From assembly GCF_008933155.1 (NCBI RefSeq), contig NZ_WBVP01000003.1, positions 62,001-126,000 of the forward strand: 64,000 nt of DNA. Reading direction: 5' to 3'. Shown in pieces: positions 16,695-26,256 of the stretch (its first letter is position 1; each line of letters starts with the position of its first letter). The stretch is from Aliivibrio finisterrensis. Lineage in GTDB: Bacteria; Pseudomonadota; Gammaproteobacteria; Enterobacterales; Vibrionaceae. Below the pieces are notes generated by a model. It saw nothing but the letters and a program-made list of their open reading frames with translations, did not search any database and was not told the DNA's origin. The translations under genes were made by a program, and so were the position numbers.

Positions 16695-17918
16695 TTACAA
16701 TGAGTAGAAGAAGTAAATTTGTGATTTCATACGAATAATAATGCCACGAATTACATCTAAGAAAGCCATAAAGCCAACGGGTTTCTCACCAGATATCCAC
16801 GCTAAGCCAACCGAGCCAACAGGAATATCATAGCCTTCACCCTCTTCAAGTTTTAAACGCACAAAGTGGTGTTTATTATTAACGTTTAATCCTGTCGTTT
16901 GACGAACATTCGTTTCTCTACCTAGTAAATTACCTTGTGCTTCCCCTGTTGCTTCAACAATGCCTTCTACTTCAGCCACAAAGACTTTTCCAGGATAAAC
17001 TGCGCTAGAAAACTCAGCAGGGCGACCAACCGTCACATTACGTATTGCTTGGTGGTTAACGCGCATTAATACGTACTTCTCATTGGTATACATCTGCATA
17101 CGTGGAACCGCACCAATATATTGACCTTCACGCAGAATAAAGTTTGTCACATAGCCATCAGCAGGGGCGTAAACTTTAGTGTTGTCTACATTCCATTGTG
17201 CTTGAGTGACGCTTTCTTTTGCGCTCGCTAGCTCACTTTCTTTGGCTTTTACACCTAATTTTGCATTATCTAGATCTAACAATGCTTTTTCATTAGCAAG
17301 TTTGGCTTTATCTAATTGAGCAATTGCACTGGCAACATCGATTTCCCCAATAGATACAAGTGTTCCTTGTTCATCTAATGCACTTTGTGTAATGGTATTT
17401 TTTACTTTACGGTTTTGTTCAACATAACGTTGTAGTGTGAGTTTCTTATATTTTAGATCTTGGTTCTTTGCTTCAATTTGTTTTTGGCTAACCACAATAT
17501 CACTTTCTGAAGCAGTAATGGCTTGGCGCGCCAGTTTCACGTTTTGATTTGCAACTTCAAGCCCAACAGCGCTCGCTTCTTGTGAGACTATCGCTTTGTT
17601 TAGCGCAATTTGGTAAATCTCATCATCAATTTCATAAACCAGTTGGCCTTTAGTCACTTCTTGGTTTGGTTCAACATAAATTTTGGTGACGACGCCTTTA
17701 ATTTGCGTACTCGCAGGGCGAAGTTGAATATGTGGAGATTGCACCACCGAGCCACCAGAAAGATCCATAGGCGTAAAATTAAGTAAACCAGCCCAGACAA
17801 ATAATAGCCAAGATCCGCCACCAATATAAGCAAACCCTTGAGTAAACTTATTCCAAGGCATTCCTACCATTCTGAGTAGATAGATAAATAGAGCCCATAC
17901 CGCTAATCCCTCAAGCAT
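16695..17918 (-). CDS. HlyD-family membrane fusion protein
   Basis: This 407-residue protein is a periplasmic adaptor of the HlyD/EmrA type, resembling E. coli YiaV. It has two helices near residues 2-18 and 28-50, a lipoyl-like segment (STQIKGVVTKIYVEPNQEVTKGQLVYEID), a long coiled-coil hairpin at about 100-230, and a second lipoyl half with the segment VYAPADGYVTNF. The start at 17918 is set by AGGAG upstream; a longer frame to 17954 overlaps the preceding gene more. It overlaps that DUF3302 gene by 8 bases. No transporter partner is encoded here. A homologous module lies at 55152-56491. Confidence 0.88.
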   Translation of the reverse strand: MLEGLAVWALFIYLLRMVGMPWNKFTQGFAYIGGGSWLLFVWAGLLNFTPMDLSGGSVVQSPHIQLRPASTQIKGVVTKIYVEPNQEVTKGQLVYEIDDEIYQIALNKAIVSQEASAVGLEVANQNVKLARQAITASESDIVVSQKQIEAKNQDLKYKKLTLQRYVEQNRKVKNTITQSALDEQGTLVSIGEIDVASAIAQLDKAKLANEKALLDLDNAKLGVKAKESELASAKESVTQAQWNVDNTKVYAPADGYVTNFILREGQYIGAVPRMQMYTNEKYVLMRVNHQAIRNVTVGRPAEFSSAVYPGKVFVAEVEGIVEATGEAQGNLLGRETNVRQTTGLNVNNKHHFVRLKLEEGEGYDIPVGSVGLAWISGEKPVGFMAFLDVIRGIIIRMKSQIYFFYSL

Positions 17919-18288
17919 TGTGGTTCTCCTCTTGAGTTGATGCTGTTGTGTCAATTTCTGTTATTGGCGCTTGCGCTTGTGTCTGTAATGGTGAAGTAGG
18001 TTGATGCCAAATATCACGAATTTTAATTAATGCTTTTTCTGCATCAACAAAAGCACAAATCACGGCTAAAACCCAGACCCAATGCCAAACAAACCCTATC
18101 CAAGTGAGGGCGGTAATAAGCCCTATTTGCTGGTGTTGCTTACTGTGTGCTTTGTTGATTGGTAGTTCATGAAGTTTCCAGAAACCATACGCGAGGGCGA
18201 TAATACTTCCTATCATGACGACGCTCGCAGCAATATGCAGCCCAAGATCCTGACCTGATCCAACGAAGGGCATGCTGACTAAACTCAT
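17911..18288 (-). CDS. DUF3302 (YiaW-like) inner membrane protein
   Basis: This small 125-residue protein has two or three membrane helices and the motif WHWVWVLAVICAFVDAE typical of DUF3302, the family of E. coli YiaW. YiaW genes are found immediately before yiaV-type HlyD genes, as here, so the two probably act together at the inner membrane. The C-terminal 35 residues are polar, rich in T, Q and E. Its function is not known. An AraC-type regulator gene lies next to it. Confidence 0.8.
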   Translation of the reverse strand: MSLVSMPFVGSGQDLGLHIAASVVMIGSIIALAYGFWKLHELPINKAHSKQHQQIGLITALTWIGFVWHWVWVLAVICAFVDAEKALIKIRDIWHQPTSPLQTQAQAPITEIDTTASTQEENHNA

Positions 18289-18416
18289 AAATGATTTACC
18301 TTAAATAATAATGAGCAGTAAGCATGAAGGGTAACAGAGTCATATGTCGATTAAATGTATTTGTATATATCAAACTGTGACTTAAATTGATGTATTTGAA
18401 TCTTTCTATTGGGTTG

Positions 18417-19427
18417 TTAAAGCAGTGTCTTTCTGTATTGAACAGGAGTTACACCGTACATACGTTTAAACGCAACAGAAAATGAAGCCGTAGTTTTATA
18501 GCCAACTCGGTGTGCAATTTCTTTCATGGATAACTCACTTCCCATTAATGTGATAGCCTCATCACAAATGCTGTGATGAACTATATCGGTAAAAGCAATA
18601 CTTTGATCTTGTAAGCGACGTTGAAGAGTAAGTGGCTTCATTCCCATTTTTTGAGCGACAAACTCAAGCGTAGGATAACCAAAAAATAAGGCATATTTAG
18701 TGAGTTCAAATACCACTTTTAACGTATCTTGAGGCTGTGGAATAAGCATATAACTCATCGCTTGCTCTACGGTAAATGCCTTCACTTGTGATGTTGGTAG
18801 TTTAAAGCGACGAGGGCAAGTGATGTCTTTAACAGGAAACCAGACTTGGGTATTAGGGCTGTTCCACATGATAGGGCAGTTAAAGATAGCCTCGATTTCT
18901 CCTGTTTTACCAATCATGTTACCTGATAAGTGAATGACAACAGGTTGATAGTCGTCGCCATGAAATAGTTTTAATAATCGAACAAACGATCCCGCTGCTA
19001 AAATACTTTCATGGATACGAGCTTGAGGTAGCATTGTTGGCGTTAAAATTCGCCATTTTGCAATCGAGCCGCTCAGTAGCATATTTACTTGCACCCCAGA
19101 CTGAAGGGCATTATGTATGGTATTCATACGCTTAATTGCCATACCCAAATTGGTCGAGCTTGCTAGTAACTGCACAAAAGGACCAAACTGCTTCAAACTG
19201 TCTGATTGTGTTAGTTTTGCTGTGTAAGCTGGATCTTGAGTTAATAATTCAATTTTACAGAGTAGCGCTTCGAGATCGCTTAATGGCATCAATTTTAGTT
19301 GATAATCAAATAAGTGAGGAGGCATATCAAAATCGGCATAGGTTAAACCATAATATTTCATCGCATGGTCTATCAGCATTTTCGCACTGTGCACTCGCAC
19401 GAGATAAGTTGCGTTTGGTTTAGCCAT
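18417..19427 (-). CDS. AraC-family transcription regulator with Arabinose_bd-type domain
   Basis: This 336-residue protein has an N-terminal ligand-type domain (about 20-210) like that of the OruR/ArgR-type AraC regulators, then a C-terminal double helix-turn-helix: LEFVAQKMGMKPLTLQRRLQDQ and MKEIAHRVGYKTTASFSVAFKRMYGVTPVQYR. It is upstream of, and in the same direction as, the DUF3302/HlyD pair, 128 bases away, so it is a candidate regulator of that module. The ligand is unknown. Confidence 0.85.
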   Translation of the reverse strand: MAKPNATYLVRVHSAKMLIDHAMKYYGLTYADFDMPPHLFDYQLKLMPLSDLEALLCKIELLTQDPAYTAKLTQSDSLKQFGPFVQLLASSTNLGMAIKRMNTIHNALQSGVQVNMLLSGSIAKWRILTPTMLPQARIHESILAAGSFVRLLKLFHGDDYQPVVIHLSGNMIGKTGEIEAIFNCPIMWNSPNTQVWFPVKDITCPRRFKLPTSQVKAFTVEQAMSYMLIPQPQDTLKVVFELTKYALFFGYPTLEFVAQKMGMKPLTLQRRLQDQSIAFTDIVHHSICDEAITLMGSELSMKEIAHRVGYKTTASFSVAFKRMYGVTPVQYRKTLL

Positions 19428-19531
19428 GAAGCCTCATTAAAAGTCACGTTTAAACAGCATTATATCTTACTGATATCAATATCTCATGCTACTATTTTCA
19501 GCTTCATAATTGATATCATTGAGAGGCTATT

Positions 19532-20002
19532 TTGTTTAAAGGTAAATGGAGTGATGATATTCAAGGGGCTGAATTACACCCTGTTATCATTGAGATTATT
19601 CAGAAAGTAAAAGAGCAAACAGCCAACAATGCAGAGGTTGGGAATTACCCATTATCTTATGATGAGTCAGTCTATTTTATTGTGAATGATAAAACGGAAT
19701 TGAAAGAACATCGTCGTTCAGAAATTCATCATAAATACCTTGATGTACAATTGATATTAGAAGGTACAGAAACTTTTGGATACAGTGACTATCCGTTACT
19801 GTCGATTGAAGATGACTATCTTGCAGAGAAAGACATTGCTTTTAGTAACGATGTGAAAGATGAGCAATTTGTCACATTAACGGCTGGTGAGTTTATTATT
19901 TTTAATCCTAAGCAACCACATCGTCCATTAGTTGCGGTTGATGATAAGCCAGCAGCAGTAAAGAAACTGATTATTAAAGTGAACAGTGCGCTGCTGGTGT
20001 AG
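19532..20002 (+). CDS. YhcH/YjgK/YiaL family cupin-like protein
   Basis: This 156-residue protein belongs to the YhcH/EbgC family of small beta-barrel proteins linked to sugar handling. The central block HHKYLDVQLILEGTETFGY and the end block FIIFNPKQPHRPLVAV carry the conserved histidines of the putative metal site. The start is a TTG at 19532 behind GAGAGG, which gives MFKGKWSDD. The AraC regulator diverges from it, with 104 bases between. The actual reaction in this organism is not clear. Confidence 0.82.
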   Translation: MFKGKWSDDIQGAELHPVIIEIIQKVKEQTANNAEVGNYPLSYDESVYFIVNDKTELKEHRRSEIHHKYLDVQLILEGTETFGYSDYPLLSIEDDYLAEKDIAFSNDVKDEQFVTLTAGEFIIFNPKQPHRPLVAVDDKPAAVKKLIIKVNSALLV

Positions 20003-20671
20003 TTGTATTCAAGAAATATTACTTCAGGTAAATAATTTATATCACCATAGCTCTATTTTTTAGACATATAAATAAAATGCACCTTACTGAGCAGTAATGA
20101 AAGTTCAGCAAGGTGTTAAGTGCGAAATGAGCGCGATAACAATAATAGAGAACTGTAGAATGAGGATTAATTAACGATAGTGTACAGTTTTTAGACTAGT
20201 AAAAATTAGAAAACTGATGCCAGAGTTATATTTTTATAGAATTTATGAATTGAAAAATAGATTATATTAGGCAGAAATGTTGAGGGGATGATACCGTAAT
20301 CTTCCTTTGAAATAGAAAGGTGATAATAAATATTGAGAGTTGCTTATATGTATTGCTTACTGAATTTATTGATTATTATTTAAAATAAAAGAGTGTTAAT
20401 TAATTGAAAAGTAAAGTGAAAAGTTCATTGTCTTTATCGGTTAGCACTTATGATGTATTTGTTTACTATCAATAAATGTAGCATGTTAGTATTTACTTAC
20501 TGTTTTTCTTGATTTTTTACTTATCCACAGCGCTCTCTTAATTTCCGACTTGCTCCCTTGTAAAATCATGGTACCGTATTATTACTAGCCCATTGAGTCT
20601 ATATATTATATAGAGTTATCGCTATGGTTATATAGGATATTTAATTTTGATTAATTGACGTAGGAAGTAAC
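20003..20671. other. 669-base AT-rich stretch without a recognisable gene
   Basis: No convincing gene is present; only short open frames of about 25 codons occur. An imperfect inverted repeat joins 20080-20090 with 20105-20115 and may be a weak terminator of the upstream gene. A single perfect DnaA-box sequence TTATCCACA lies at 20521-20529. The base composition is visibly more AT-rich than the flanking genes. The last 60 bases lead into the ribosome binding site of the next gene. Confidence 0.7.
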
Positions 20672-21166
20672 ATGAATAACCAGACATCCATTTACCAATC
20701 TACAGATTTAAACGAACAGTTAATGTCTGGAAAAAATGAAAAGAATGCAAAAATAGTAAATCCCAAGACAGGTAAATTATCTTTTGGAAGAGTGCCGGAT
20801 AATAATAATGATATACCAAGTGGTGATATTTATTTAAAACTCGGCCTTATGGGAAGAGGGTTTAAAAGGTATGGCGCATTTGGTGCAAGGCATATCTGGG
20901 AAAAACATAACGTAGATTTATGTATTCCAAAACAGGAGATGTTGCCTCAGATTATCGCAGATATGTTGGTAGAGGGTACTAATGTTTTGGTTAACTTTGC
21001 TATTAAAAATAACAAGAGACCTGTAGTTCTAAATACAAAATTAGGCCGTGTTGCTCTTGAGCCAGAAATGAAGGCGGGTAAAACGTATTATAGTATTGTC
21101 TCTGCGTATGGTAACAAAAATGCACCAGGTACCGTCATTGGGACATTAAAAAGCCCAATCGAATAA
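20672..21166 (+). CDS. Orphan protein, possible BECR-fold RNase (toxin-like)
   Basis: I do not recognise this 164-residue protein with certainty. It has no signal peptide or membrane helix. The block YGAFGARHIWEKHN (residues 67-80, with His74, Lys78 and His79) and the later SIVSAYGNKN (141-150) resemble the Barnase/EndoU/ColicinE5-D/RelE-type nuclease domains found at the ends of phage and polymorphic toxins, where an HI..KH motif and a late Ser/Thr-Tyr strand form the active site. The N-terminal 50 residues are polar and probably flexible. An AGGAAG site precedes the ATG. It sits alone after a long AT-rich gap, with no visible immunity gene, which suggests transfer. The function is a hypothesis only. 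Confidence 0.45.
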   Translation: MNNQTSIYQSTDLNEQLMSGKNEKNAKIVNPKTGKLSFGRVPDNNNDIPSGDIYLKLGLMGRGFKRYGAFGARHIWEKHNVDLCIPKQEMLPQIIADMLVEGTNVLVNFAIKNNKRPVVLNTKLGRVALEPEMKAGKTYYSIVSAYGNKNAPGTVIGTLKSPIE

Positions 21167-21176
21167 TCGATTGGGC
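21148..21176 (-). terminator. Perfect 10-base-pair hairpin at the end of the orphan gene
   Basis: Bases 21153-21162 pair perfectly with 21167-21176 around the loop ATAA, and the hairpin contains the stop codon of the orphan gene. The T-run (21148-21152 read on the minus strand) is on the side that would terminate minus-strand transcripts arriving from hcr. There is little T-run for the plus strand. Confidence 0.6.
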
Positions 21177-21453
21177 AAATTAGTAATAGCGCGTGGCTTC
21201 TCTTTAGCTCTAGGGGTCAGAGAACACAATAATTGTGTAGCTATTAAACAAGCTATCCCAGTTAAGCTTGGTGACTCTACTTATAGATAACATAACCTGG
21301 GGAGTTAACTATAAAAGCCCTTTCACATAGTTAGTTTATGTCGTATTTTTTTTTAATGCAATAATTTGATGTAATAGAATCATTTTTGATGCCTATCTGA
21401 ATCTTATACTGTTCCTAAAAGCACTATGGTATGTTCACAGAATAAGACTTATT

Positions 21454-22485
21454 TTAAACCAAACTCACCTCAACATCACTTTGCACTTGGCTTGAACACG
21501 CCAGCGTATACCCTTGGGCAATATCTTCTTCGCTTAAGGTTTCAGTGCTAGTTCGGCTTACTTCGCCTTTCTCTACTTTACATTTACATGAGCCACACAT
21601 ACCACTGCGACAAGCGATAATAATAGGGACACCACTTTCTTCTAAAACGTCAGCAAGGGTTGCGCCTTTATCGATTTCTTTTGATACACCAAAGGCAGGG
21701 ACTTCAAATTGCACTACACCTGAGTTTCTTGCTGTTTCTGTTACTTCGGCTTCAATCGGGGTAAAGCTTTCTTGGAAGAAGTGCGCCATATCTAAACCAA
21801 GGTTTTCTACATTGGCTTTCATGTCTTGCATAAATAAGTTAGGACCACATAAGTAAACCGTGCGCTCGTTGATATCAGGACAAAGGGTATGTAACCACTC
21901 TTCATCTAGACGCCCTTGTGGGTAACTCGTCTCTGCATTATCTTTTAATAACAGCTTTAAATGAAAATTAGCGTGAGTTTCATGCAACAGTTCTAATTCT
22001 TCAAAAAAGATGGTCTGTTCTTTGTTTTTTGCCATATGTATAAAGGTAATATCGATCTCAATATTTTGAGCTATCCAAGTTTTCGCCATCGACATAACCG
22101 GAGTAATTCCACAGCCAGCACTTAATAACGCGACTTTCTTTCTTGGTTTGCAATCGATTGAGTTGAATGGACCTGTTGGTGCTAAAACGGCAACCTCATC
22201 GCCTTCATTTAGTTGATCAATTAAGTAGTTTGATACCTTACCACCTTCCACACGTTTAATGGTTAATTGCAGAAAATCTTGATTTGGCATTGAGCTGATA
22301 GAGTAGGCGCGGTATTCCATCTTTCCTTTAATTTCAATACCGACACTAATAAATTGGCCCGGTTTAAAATCAAAGCTTTCTTGGTTTTGGCTTATTAGTT
22401 GTAAGCTAATGGTATCAGTGGTTTCAAACCATTTCTCATCACAACGAAGTTGAACTGGGGTTGTTGGCCAAATAAATTGTGTCAT
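21454..22485 (-). CDS. hcr: NADH oxidoreductase partner of the hybrid cluster protein
   Basis: Hcr passes electrons from NADH to Hcp. The 343-residue protein has an FAD-binding domain (YRAYSISSMP), an NAD-binding domain (LLSAGCGITPVMSM and YLCGPNLFMQDMK), and a C-terminal ferredoxin-like [2Fe-2S] domain with CRSGMCGSCKCKV and a later Cys in LACSS. This domain order is that of E. coli Hcr. It follows hcp by 104 bases on the same strand, with a terminator-like hairpin between them. Confidence 0.93.
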   Translation of the reverse strand: MTQFIWPTTPVQLRCDEKWFETTDTISLQLISQNQESFDFKPGQFISVGIEIKGKMEYRAYSISSMPNQDFLQLTIKRVEGGKVSNYLIDQLNEGDEVAVLAPTGPFNSIDCKPRKKVALLSAGCGITPVMSMAKTWIAQNIEIDITFIHMAKNKEQTIFFEELELLHETHANFHLKLLLKDNAETSYPQGRLDEEWLHTLCPDINERTVYLCGPNLFMQDMKANVENLGLDMAHFFQESFTPIEAEVTETARNSGVVQFEVPAFGVSKEIDKGATLADVLEESGVPIIIACRSGMCGSCKCKVEKGEVSRTSTETLSEEDIAQGYTLACSSQVQSDVEVSLV

Positions 22486-22540
22486 GTTTGTTCTCTATTA
22501 CTTAGAAGTTATTGGTCACATGATATTTCGTTTTATAGCG

Positions 22541-22565
22541 AAAAATGCCCCAGATAACTGAGGCA
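22541..22565 (-). terminator. Weak terminator or attenuator between hcp and hcr
   Basis: Bases 22546-22553 pair with 22558-22565 with one mismatch around a four-base loop, and five A residues at 22541-22545 form a T-run on the minus strand. It lies after hcp and before hcr in what otherwise looks like one operon, so it could lower hcr relative to hcp. Confidence 0.5.
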
Positions 22566-22589
22566 TAGATTAGGGCTAATAAACGTTGA

Positions 22590-24251
22590 TTACGCAGCTA
22601 AGATCGTTTTTAGATCTTCTTCAACTGTCGTGATACTACGCATATCAAATTTTTCTTGAATAATAGCAAGCAGATTATCGGTTAAGAACGCGGGCGCTGT
22701 CGGGCCTGTGTAAATACCTTTAACACCAAGAGCGAATAGAGTTAGTAGGATAACAATCGCTTTTTGTTCGAACCAAGAAAGTACCAGCGTTAATGGAAGT
22801 TCGTTAATGCCACAATCAAACTCATCAGCTAGTGCAAGTGCGAGTTGAATAGCTGAATAAGCATCATTACATTGACCAACATCCAATAAACGCGGGATAC
22901 CATTAATATCGCCAAATTGGTTTTTGTTGAAACGGTATTTACCACATGCAAGCGTTAAGATGACTGAGTCTTCTGGTGCTTGAGCAGTAAAGTCTGTGTA
23001 GTAGCTACGTTCTGATTTGTCACCATCACAACCACCAACAAGGAAGAAGTGGCTGATGTTGCCTTCTTTCACTTGCTCAACAACGGCAGGCGCCGCAGCC
23101 ATTAATGCGTTACGACCAAATCCAACCGTGATCATTTGTTCGATTTCGTTATGTTTAAAACCTTCTTGCGCTAGTGCACAATCCACAACTGCTGTGAAAT
23201 CATCACCTTCTAAATGAGCAACACCAGGCCAGCCTACGATGCTACGAGTAAATAGACGGTCTGCGTATTGACCTACATTTGGGTTTAATAGACAGTTTGA
23301 TGTCATTACGATAGCACCAGGGAAGTTAGCAAATTCTTTTTGCTGGTTCTGCCATGCGCTGCCGTAGTTACCTACAAGGTGAGGGTATTTTTTAAGTTCA
23401 GGGTAAGAGTGAGCAGGAAGCATTTCACCGTTAGTATAAACGTTGATGCCTTTGCCTTCCGTTTGTTGAAGGATTTTTTCTAAGTCATGTAAATCGTGGC
23501 CAGAAACCAGAATACATTTACCTTCGATAGTTTTTACGTTTACTTGTGAAGGCTCTGGATGACCAAATGTTTTTGTTTCACCTGTATCTAACATTTCCAT
23601 GATACGGTAGTTCATTAGACCAATCTTCATTGAACAATCTAATAACTCACCAAGATCGGTAGGGTCAGTCCCTAACCACGCCATGATCTCATGATATTCA
23701 GCAAATACAGCATCGTCAGTTTGACCAAGAACTCGAGCGTGCTCCATGTAAGCGGCTGCGCCTTTTAAGCCGTAAAGACAAAGTAAACGTAGGCCAATAA
23801 CATCTTCATGTTGGGATTCGTGACCACGGTTAACCGCAGCTTGTGGTGCTAATGCAATTAACTCTTCTGCGTTTGTCGGTAAATCAAATAATGCCGCAGG
23901 AGAAAGCTCTGATAATTCGGTATTGCTAAGAAGAGCCGCGGCGCGAACTTGCTCTTCTAACTGTTTTTTGTAAGCGTGTGCTTGCAATGCGAATTCGATA
24001 ACACGCTCAGGGTCGAAGTTAACGTTAGTTAGTGTTGCGAAGAAGGCCTTTGGTGCCCATTGATCGATCTCATCAATCACAACGTTTACTTTACGGCCTT
24101 GCTCTGCCCAGAAAGAAACACCTTGTAATGCGTAAACTAAAATATCTTGTAAGTCAGATACTTCAGCTGTTTTACCACACATACCTTGTGCAAAAGAACA
24201 GCCTTTCGTTGTTGGTGTTTGAATAGTTTGTTCACATTGGATACAGAACAT
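22590..24251 (-). CDS. hcp: Hybrid cluster protein
   Basis: Hcp carries an unusual iron-sulphur-oxygen cluster and is known as a nitric oxide reductase and protein S-nitrosylation factor under anaerobic nitrosative stress. The start at 24251 gives [13 protein letters not shown], with N-terminal cysteines 3, 6, 18 and 25 for the [4Fe-4S] cluster, and 553 residues, the expected length. GGAG lies eight bases before this ATG; a longer frame to 24287 is not supported. Later ligands of the hybrid cluster are seen in [25 protein letters not shown] and [11 protein letters not shown]. NorR is encoded upstream, and a sigma-54-type promoter with two GT-N7-AC sites precedes hcp. Confidence 0.96.
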   Translation of the reverse strand: MFCIQCEQTIQTPTTKGCSFAQGMCGKTAEVSDLQDILVYALQGVSFWAEQGRKVNVVIDEIDQWAPKAFFATLTNVNFDPERVIEFALQAHAYKKQLEEQVRAAALLSNTELSELSPAALFDLPTNAEELIALAPQAAVNRGHESQHEDVIGLRLLCLYGLKGAAAYMEHARVLGQTDDAVFAEYHEIMAWLGTDPTDLGELLDCSMKIGLMNYRIMEMLDTGETKTFGHPEPSQVNVKTIEGKCILVSGHDLHDLEKILQQTEGKGINVYTNGEMLPAHSYPELKKYPHLVGNYGSAWQNQQKEFANFPGAIVMTSNCLLNPNVGQYADRLFTRSIVGWPGVAHLEGDDFTAVVDCALAQEGFKHNEIEQMITVGFGRNALMAAAPAVVEQVKEGNISHFFLVGGCDGDKSERSYYTDFTAQAPEDSVILTLACGKYRFNKNQFGDINGIPRLLDVGQCNDAYSAIQLALALADEFDCGINELPLTLVLSWFEQKAIVILLTLFALGVKGIYTGPTAPAFLTDNLLAIIQEKFDMRSITTVEEDLKTILAA

Positions 24252-24372
24252 AGTTGGAACTCCAGTCATTGAATACATATTGTTCAAATCACGTCAGTTC
24301 AGTGCGTTCTACCCTTGTGGAATAGATTGCTGAACTCATCTCGATTTGACTCGACATTGATGAGCTCTCTAT

Positions 24373-24388
24373 TGCACAGGGTGTGCCA
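24373..24388 (-). promoter_or_regulatory. Sigma-54 (-24/-12) promoter of hcp-hcr
   Basis: On the minus strand TGGCACACCCTGTGCA fits TGGCAC-N5-TTGCW with one base different in the -12 part, and keeps the required GG-N10-GC. The implied start is about 110 bases before the hcp ATG. A sigma-54 promoter agrees with control by NorR, a sigma-54 activator encoded next door. Confidence 0.8.
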
Positions 24389-24438
24389 GTTTTAAGTTGT
24401 TGATTTTATTAGTATTGATTTGTGTTTGAAATTAATTT

Positions 24439-24478
24439 GATGTATTTATTACATCGGGAATGTTGTAATAAATACATC
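24439..24478. promoter_or_regulatory. Pair of NorR-type binding sites upstream of hcp
   Basis: Two 17-base palindromes, GATGTATTTATTACATC at 24439-24455 and GTTGTAATAAATACATC at 24462-24478, each contain the NorR core GT-N7-AC. Together they also make a perfect 15-base inverted repeat (24439-24453 with 24464-24478). They lie about 50-105 bases upstream of the -24 element, a normal enhancer position. They fall directly after the norR stop codon region. Confidence 0.8.
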
Positions 24479-24491
24479 GGTGTATCATGTT

Positions 24492-26030
24492 TTATGAATT
24501 AGAGATCCCGAGCTTTTTGCCCATTCGGTATAAATTCCCTCTATCCATTTGTAAAAATTCGGCGGCTTTTGACCAAGTTCCGTTCGATTTAGCTAAAGCG
24601 TGCTCAATTAACTGTTTTTGATAGCTTTCTACCAACTCACGCATTGGTTTACTTTCTTTGGGTAGTAAGGTTGTTGTCGTTTTTACATCATCAGAGTGTT
24701 CAACATCTCCTAAAAAGTGAGCTAGAGTAATACTCGTATCGTTTTCTTGTATTGCACGAAGCCCTGCTCGCATTAATGTATGTTCAAGTTCTCGTACATT
24801 ACCTAACCACGGACTATTCTCTAAATGAGTTAATGTACGTGGATGAATATGAAGGTTAGGTACGTTAAATTGGGTACGAACTTTATCTAATAAATAGCCC
24901 GCTAAAACAGAAATATCCCCGTCACGATCACGCAATGGAGGCACATTTATAGGGAATACATTTAAACGATGAAATAAGTCAGCTCTAAAGCGTCCTGCTT
25001 CTACTTCTTGCTCTAAATTTCGGTTAGTTGCGGCGATGATACGCACATTCACCATTACGTTTTTATCGGAGCCAACACGCTGAACTTCACCTTGTTGAAT
25101 AACACGTAATAATTTGGCTTGAATTAATAAAGGCAATTCACCGATTTCATCTAAGAAGATCGTACCGTTATCCGCTAGTTCAAACTTGCCCGCTCGATGC
25201 TTATTTGCACCAGTAAACGCGCCTTTGACATGGCCAAATAATTCACTTTCTGCGAGAGACTCTGGTAATGCTGCACAGTTTACATAAATCATTGCTTGGT
25301 CACTCCGAGAAGATTGCTCATGGACTGAGTGCGCAACTAATTCCTTACCCGAACCCGTTTCACCACTGATTAGTACTGCATAATTAGAATGCGCTACCAT
25401 ATTGATATTATGACGTAATCGTTCAATTTGAGGGCTAATCCCAATCAATTCACCTTTTTGATTTCGGGCTTGTTGGATTAAGGCTTGGTTTATCGATTTT
25501 TGTTGTTGGTTACTGTTTTTTAGTGTCTCAATTAAAGCTTTATTATGTAAGGTTGCTGCCGCTAATGCTGCGAAAGTTTCAATGGTTATGTTATCTATCT
25601 TTTTAAAGGCACCAACCTCTAATGCATCTAGGGTTAGTAAACCCACTAAAGTATCTTCGACATATAAACTACACCCTAAGCAGTCATGTACTTCAATATT
25701 GACATGTTCATCAACCAATAATAAGCCATCAAAGGGGTCTGGTAAGTCTGAGTTTGATTCGAATCGAACAGGGTGTTTACTCTCTAGAATTGCTTGTAAT
25801 CTCGGATGTATTTTTGGTGGAAAGCTACGGCCTAACACAGCGGCAGATAAGCCTTGAACAGCAACGGGTTTTAAGATCCCATCATGGTCTAATACAAACA
25901 ATGCACTGGCATCACAGGGAAATACTTGATGAATAGAAGAGATCAAACGTTGGTAATGTAAATCACTTGATAAATTAGAACTAAGATCCAATGCGATTTG
26001 AAGTAAGACTTTTTCGATAGAGGGTTTCAT
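24492..26030 (-). CDS. norR: NorR nitric-oxide-sensing sigma-54 activator
   Basis: NorR detects NO with a mononuclear iron in its GAF domain and then drives sigma-54 promoters. The 512-residue protein (start at 26030, [11 protein letters not shown]; two upstream residues MYA-type starts are possible) has the GAF domain at about 15-170, including [19 protein letters not shown] and the region with Cys in HDCLGCSLY. The AAA+ domain follows with Walker [15 protein letters not shown] (in [11 protein letters not shown]) and Walker [12 protein letters not shown] Fis-type helix-turn-helix ends the protein ([26 protein letters not shown]). It is upstream of hcp-hcr and diverges from the cytochrome oxidase operon. 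Confidence 0.94.
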   Translation of the reverse strand: MKPSIEKVLLQIALDLSSNLSSDLHYQRLISSIHQVFPCDASALFVLDHDGILKPVAVQGLSAAVLGRSFPPKIHPRLQAILESKHPVRFESNSDLPDPFDGLLLVDEHVNIEVHDCLGCSLYVEDTLVGLLTLDALEVGAFKKIDNITIETFAALAAATLHNKALIETLKNSNQQQKSINQALIQQARNQKGELIGISPQIERLRHNINMVAHSNYAVLISGETGSGKELVAHSVHEQSSRSDQAMIYVNCAALPESLAESELFGHVKGAFTGANKHRAGKFELADNGTIFLDEIGELPLLIQAKLLRVIQQGEVQRVGSDKNVMVNVRIIAATNRNLEQEVEAGRFRADLFHRLNVFPINVPPLRDRDGDISVLAGYLLDKVRTQFNVPNLHIHPRTLTHLENSPWLGNVRELEHTLMRAGLRAIQENDTSITLAHFLGDVEHSDDVKTTTTLLPKESKPMRELVESYQKQLIEHALAKSNGTWSKAAEFLQMDRGNLYRMGKKLGISNS

Positions 26031-26071
26031 TGCATACACCGATAGAAAGCAGAGAGGCTAGGGTATCAGGT

Positions 26072-26088
26072 GATGTTAAAAATACATC
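26072..26088. promoter_or_regulatory. Third NorR-type site, between norR and the oxidase operon
   Basis: GATGTTAAAAATACATC has the same palindrome as the hcp sites, with the GT-N7-AC core. It lies 42 bases upstream of the norR start, so it could allow autoregulation, and about 170 bases upstream of a possible sigma-54 element of the oxidase operon. Which gene it serves cannot be told from sequence. Confidence 0.6.
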
Positions 26089-26256
26089 ATTAATGGCTTA
26101 ATCTAGATCAACAAAAGGCGAATCAGTAAATAAAATGAGCTTACATTAGAGCTGGATAGTCCGTTTTTTTAACTCTTTAAAAGTAAAAATGTTCTGGTGT
26201 GATGATGAATTGTGCAAGAGTAAGTCACATTTAACGTTTATTCTTGCCATTTTATA

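Noticed and set aside
20521-20529. Perfect DnaA box as a sign of a replication origin
   Set aside because: One 9-mer is expected by chance in a window of this size, and there are no clustered boxes, iterons or rep/dnaA genes nearby.
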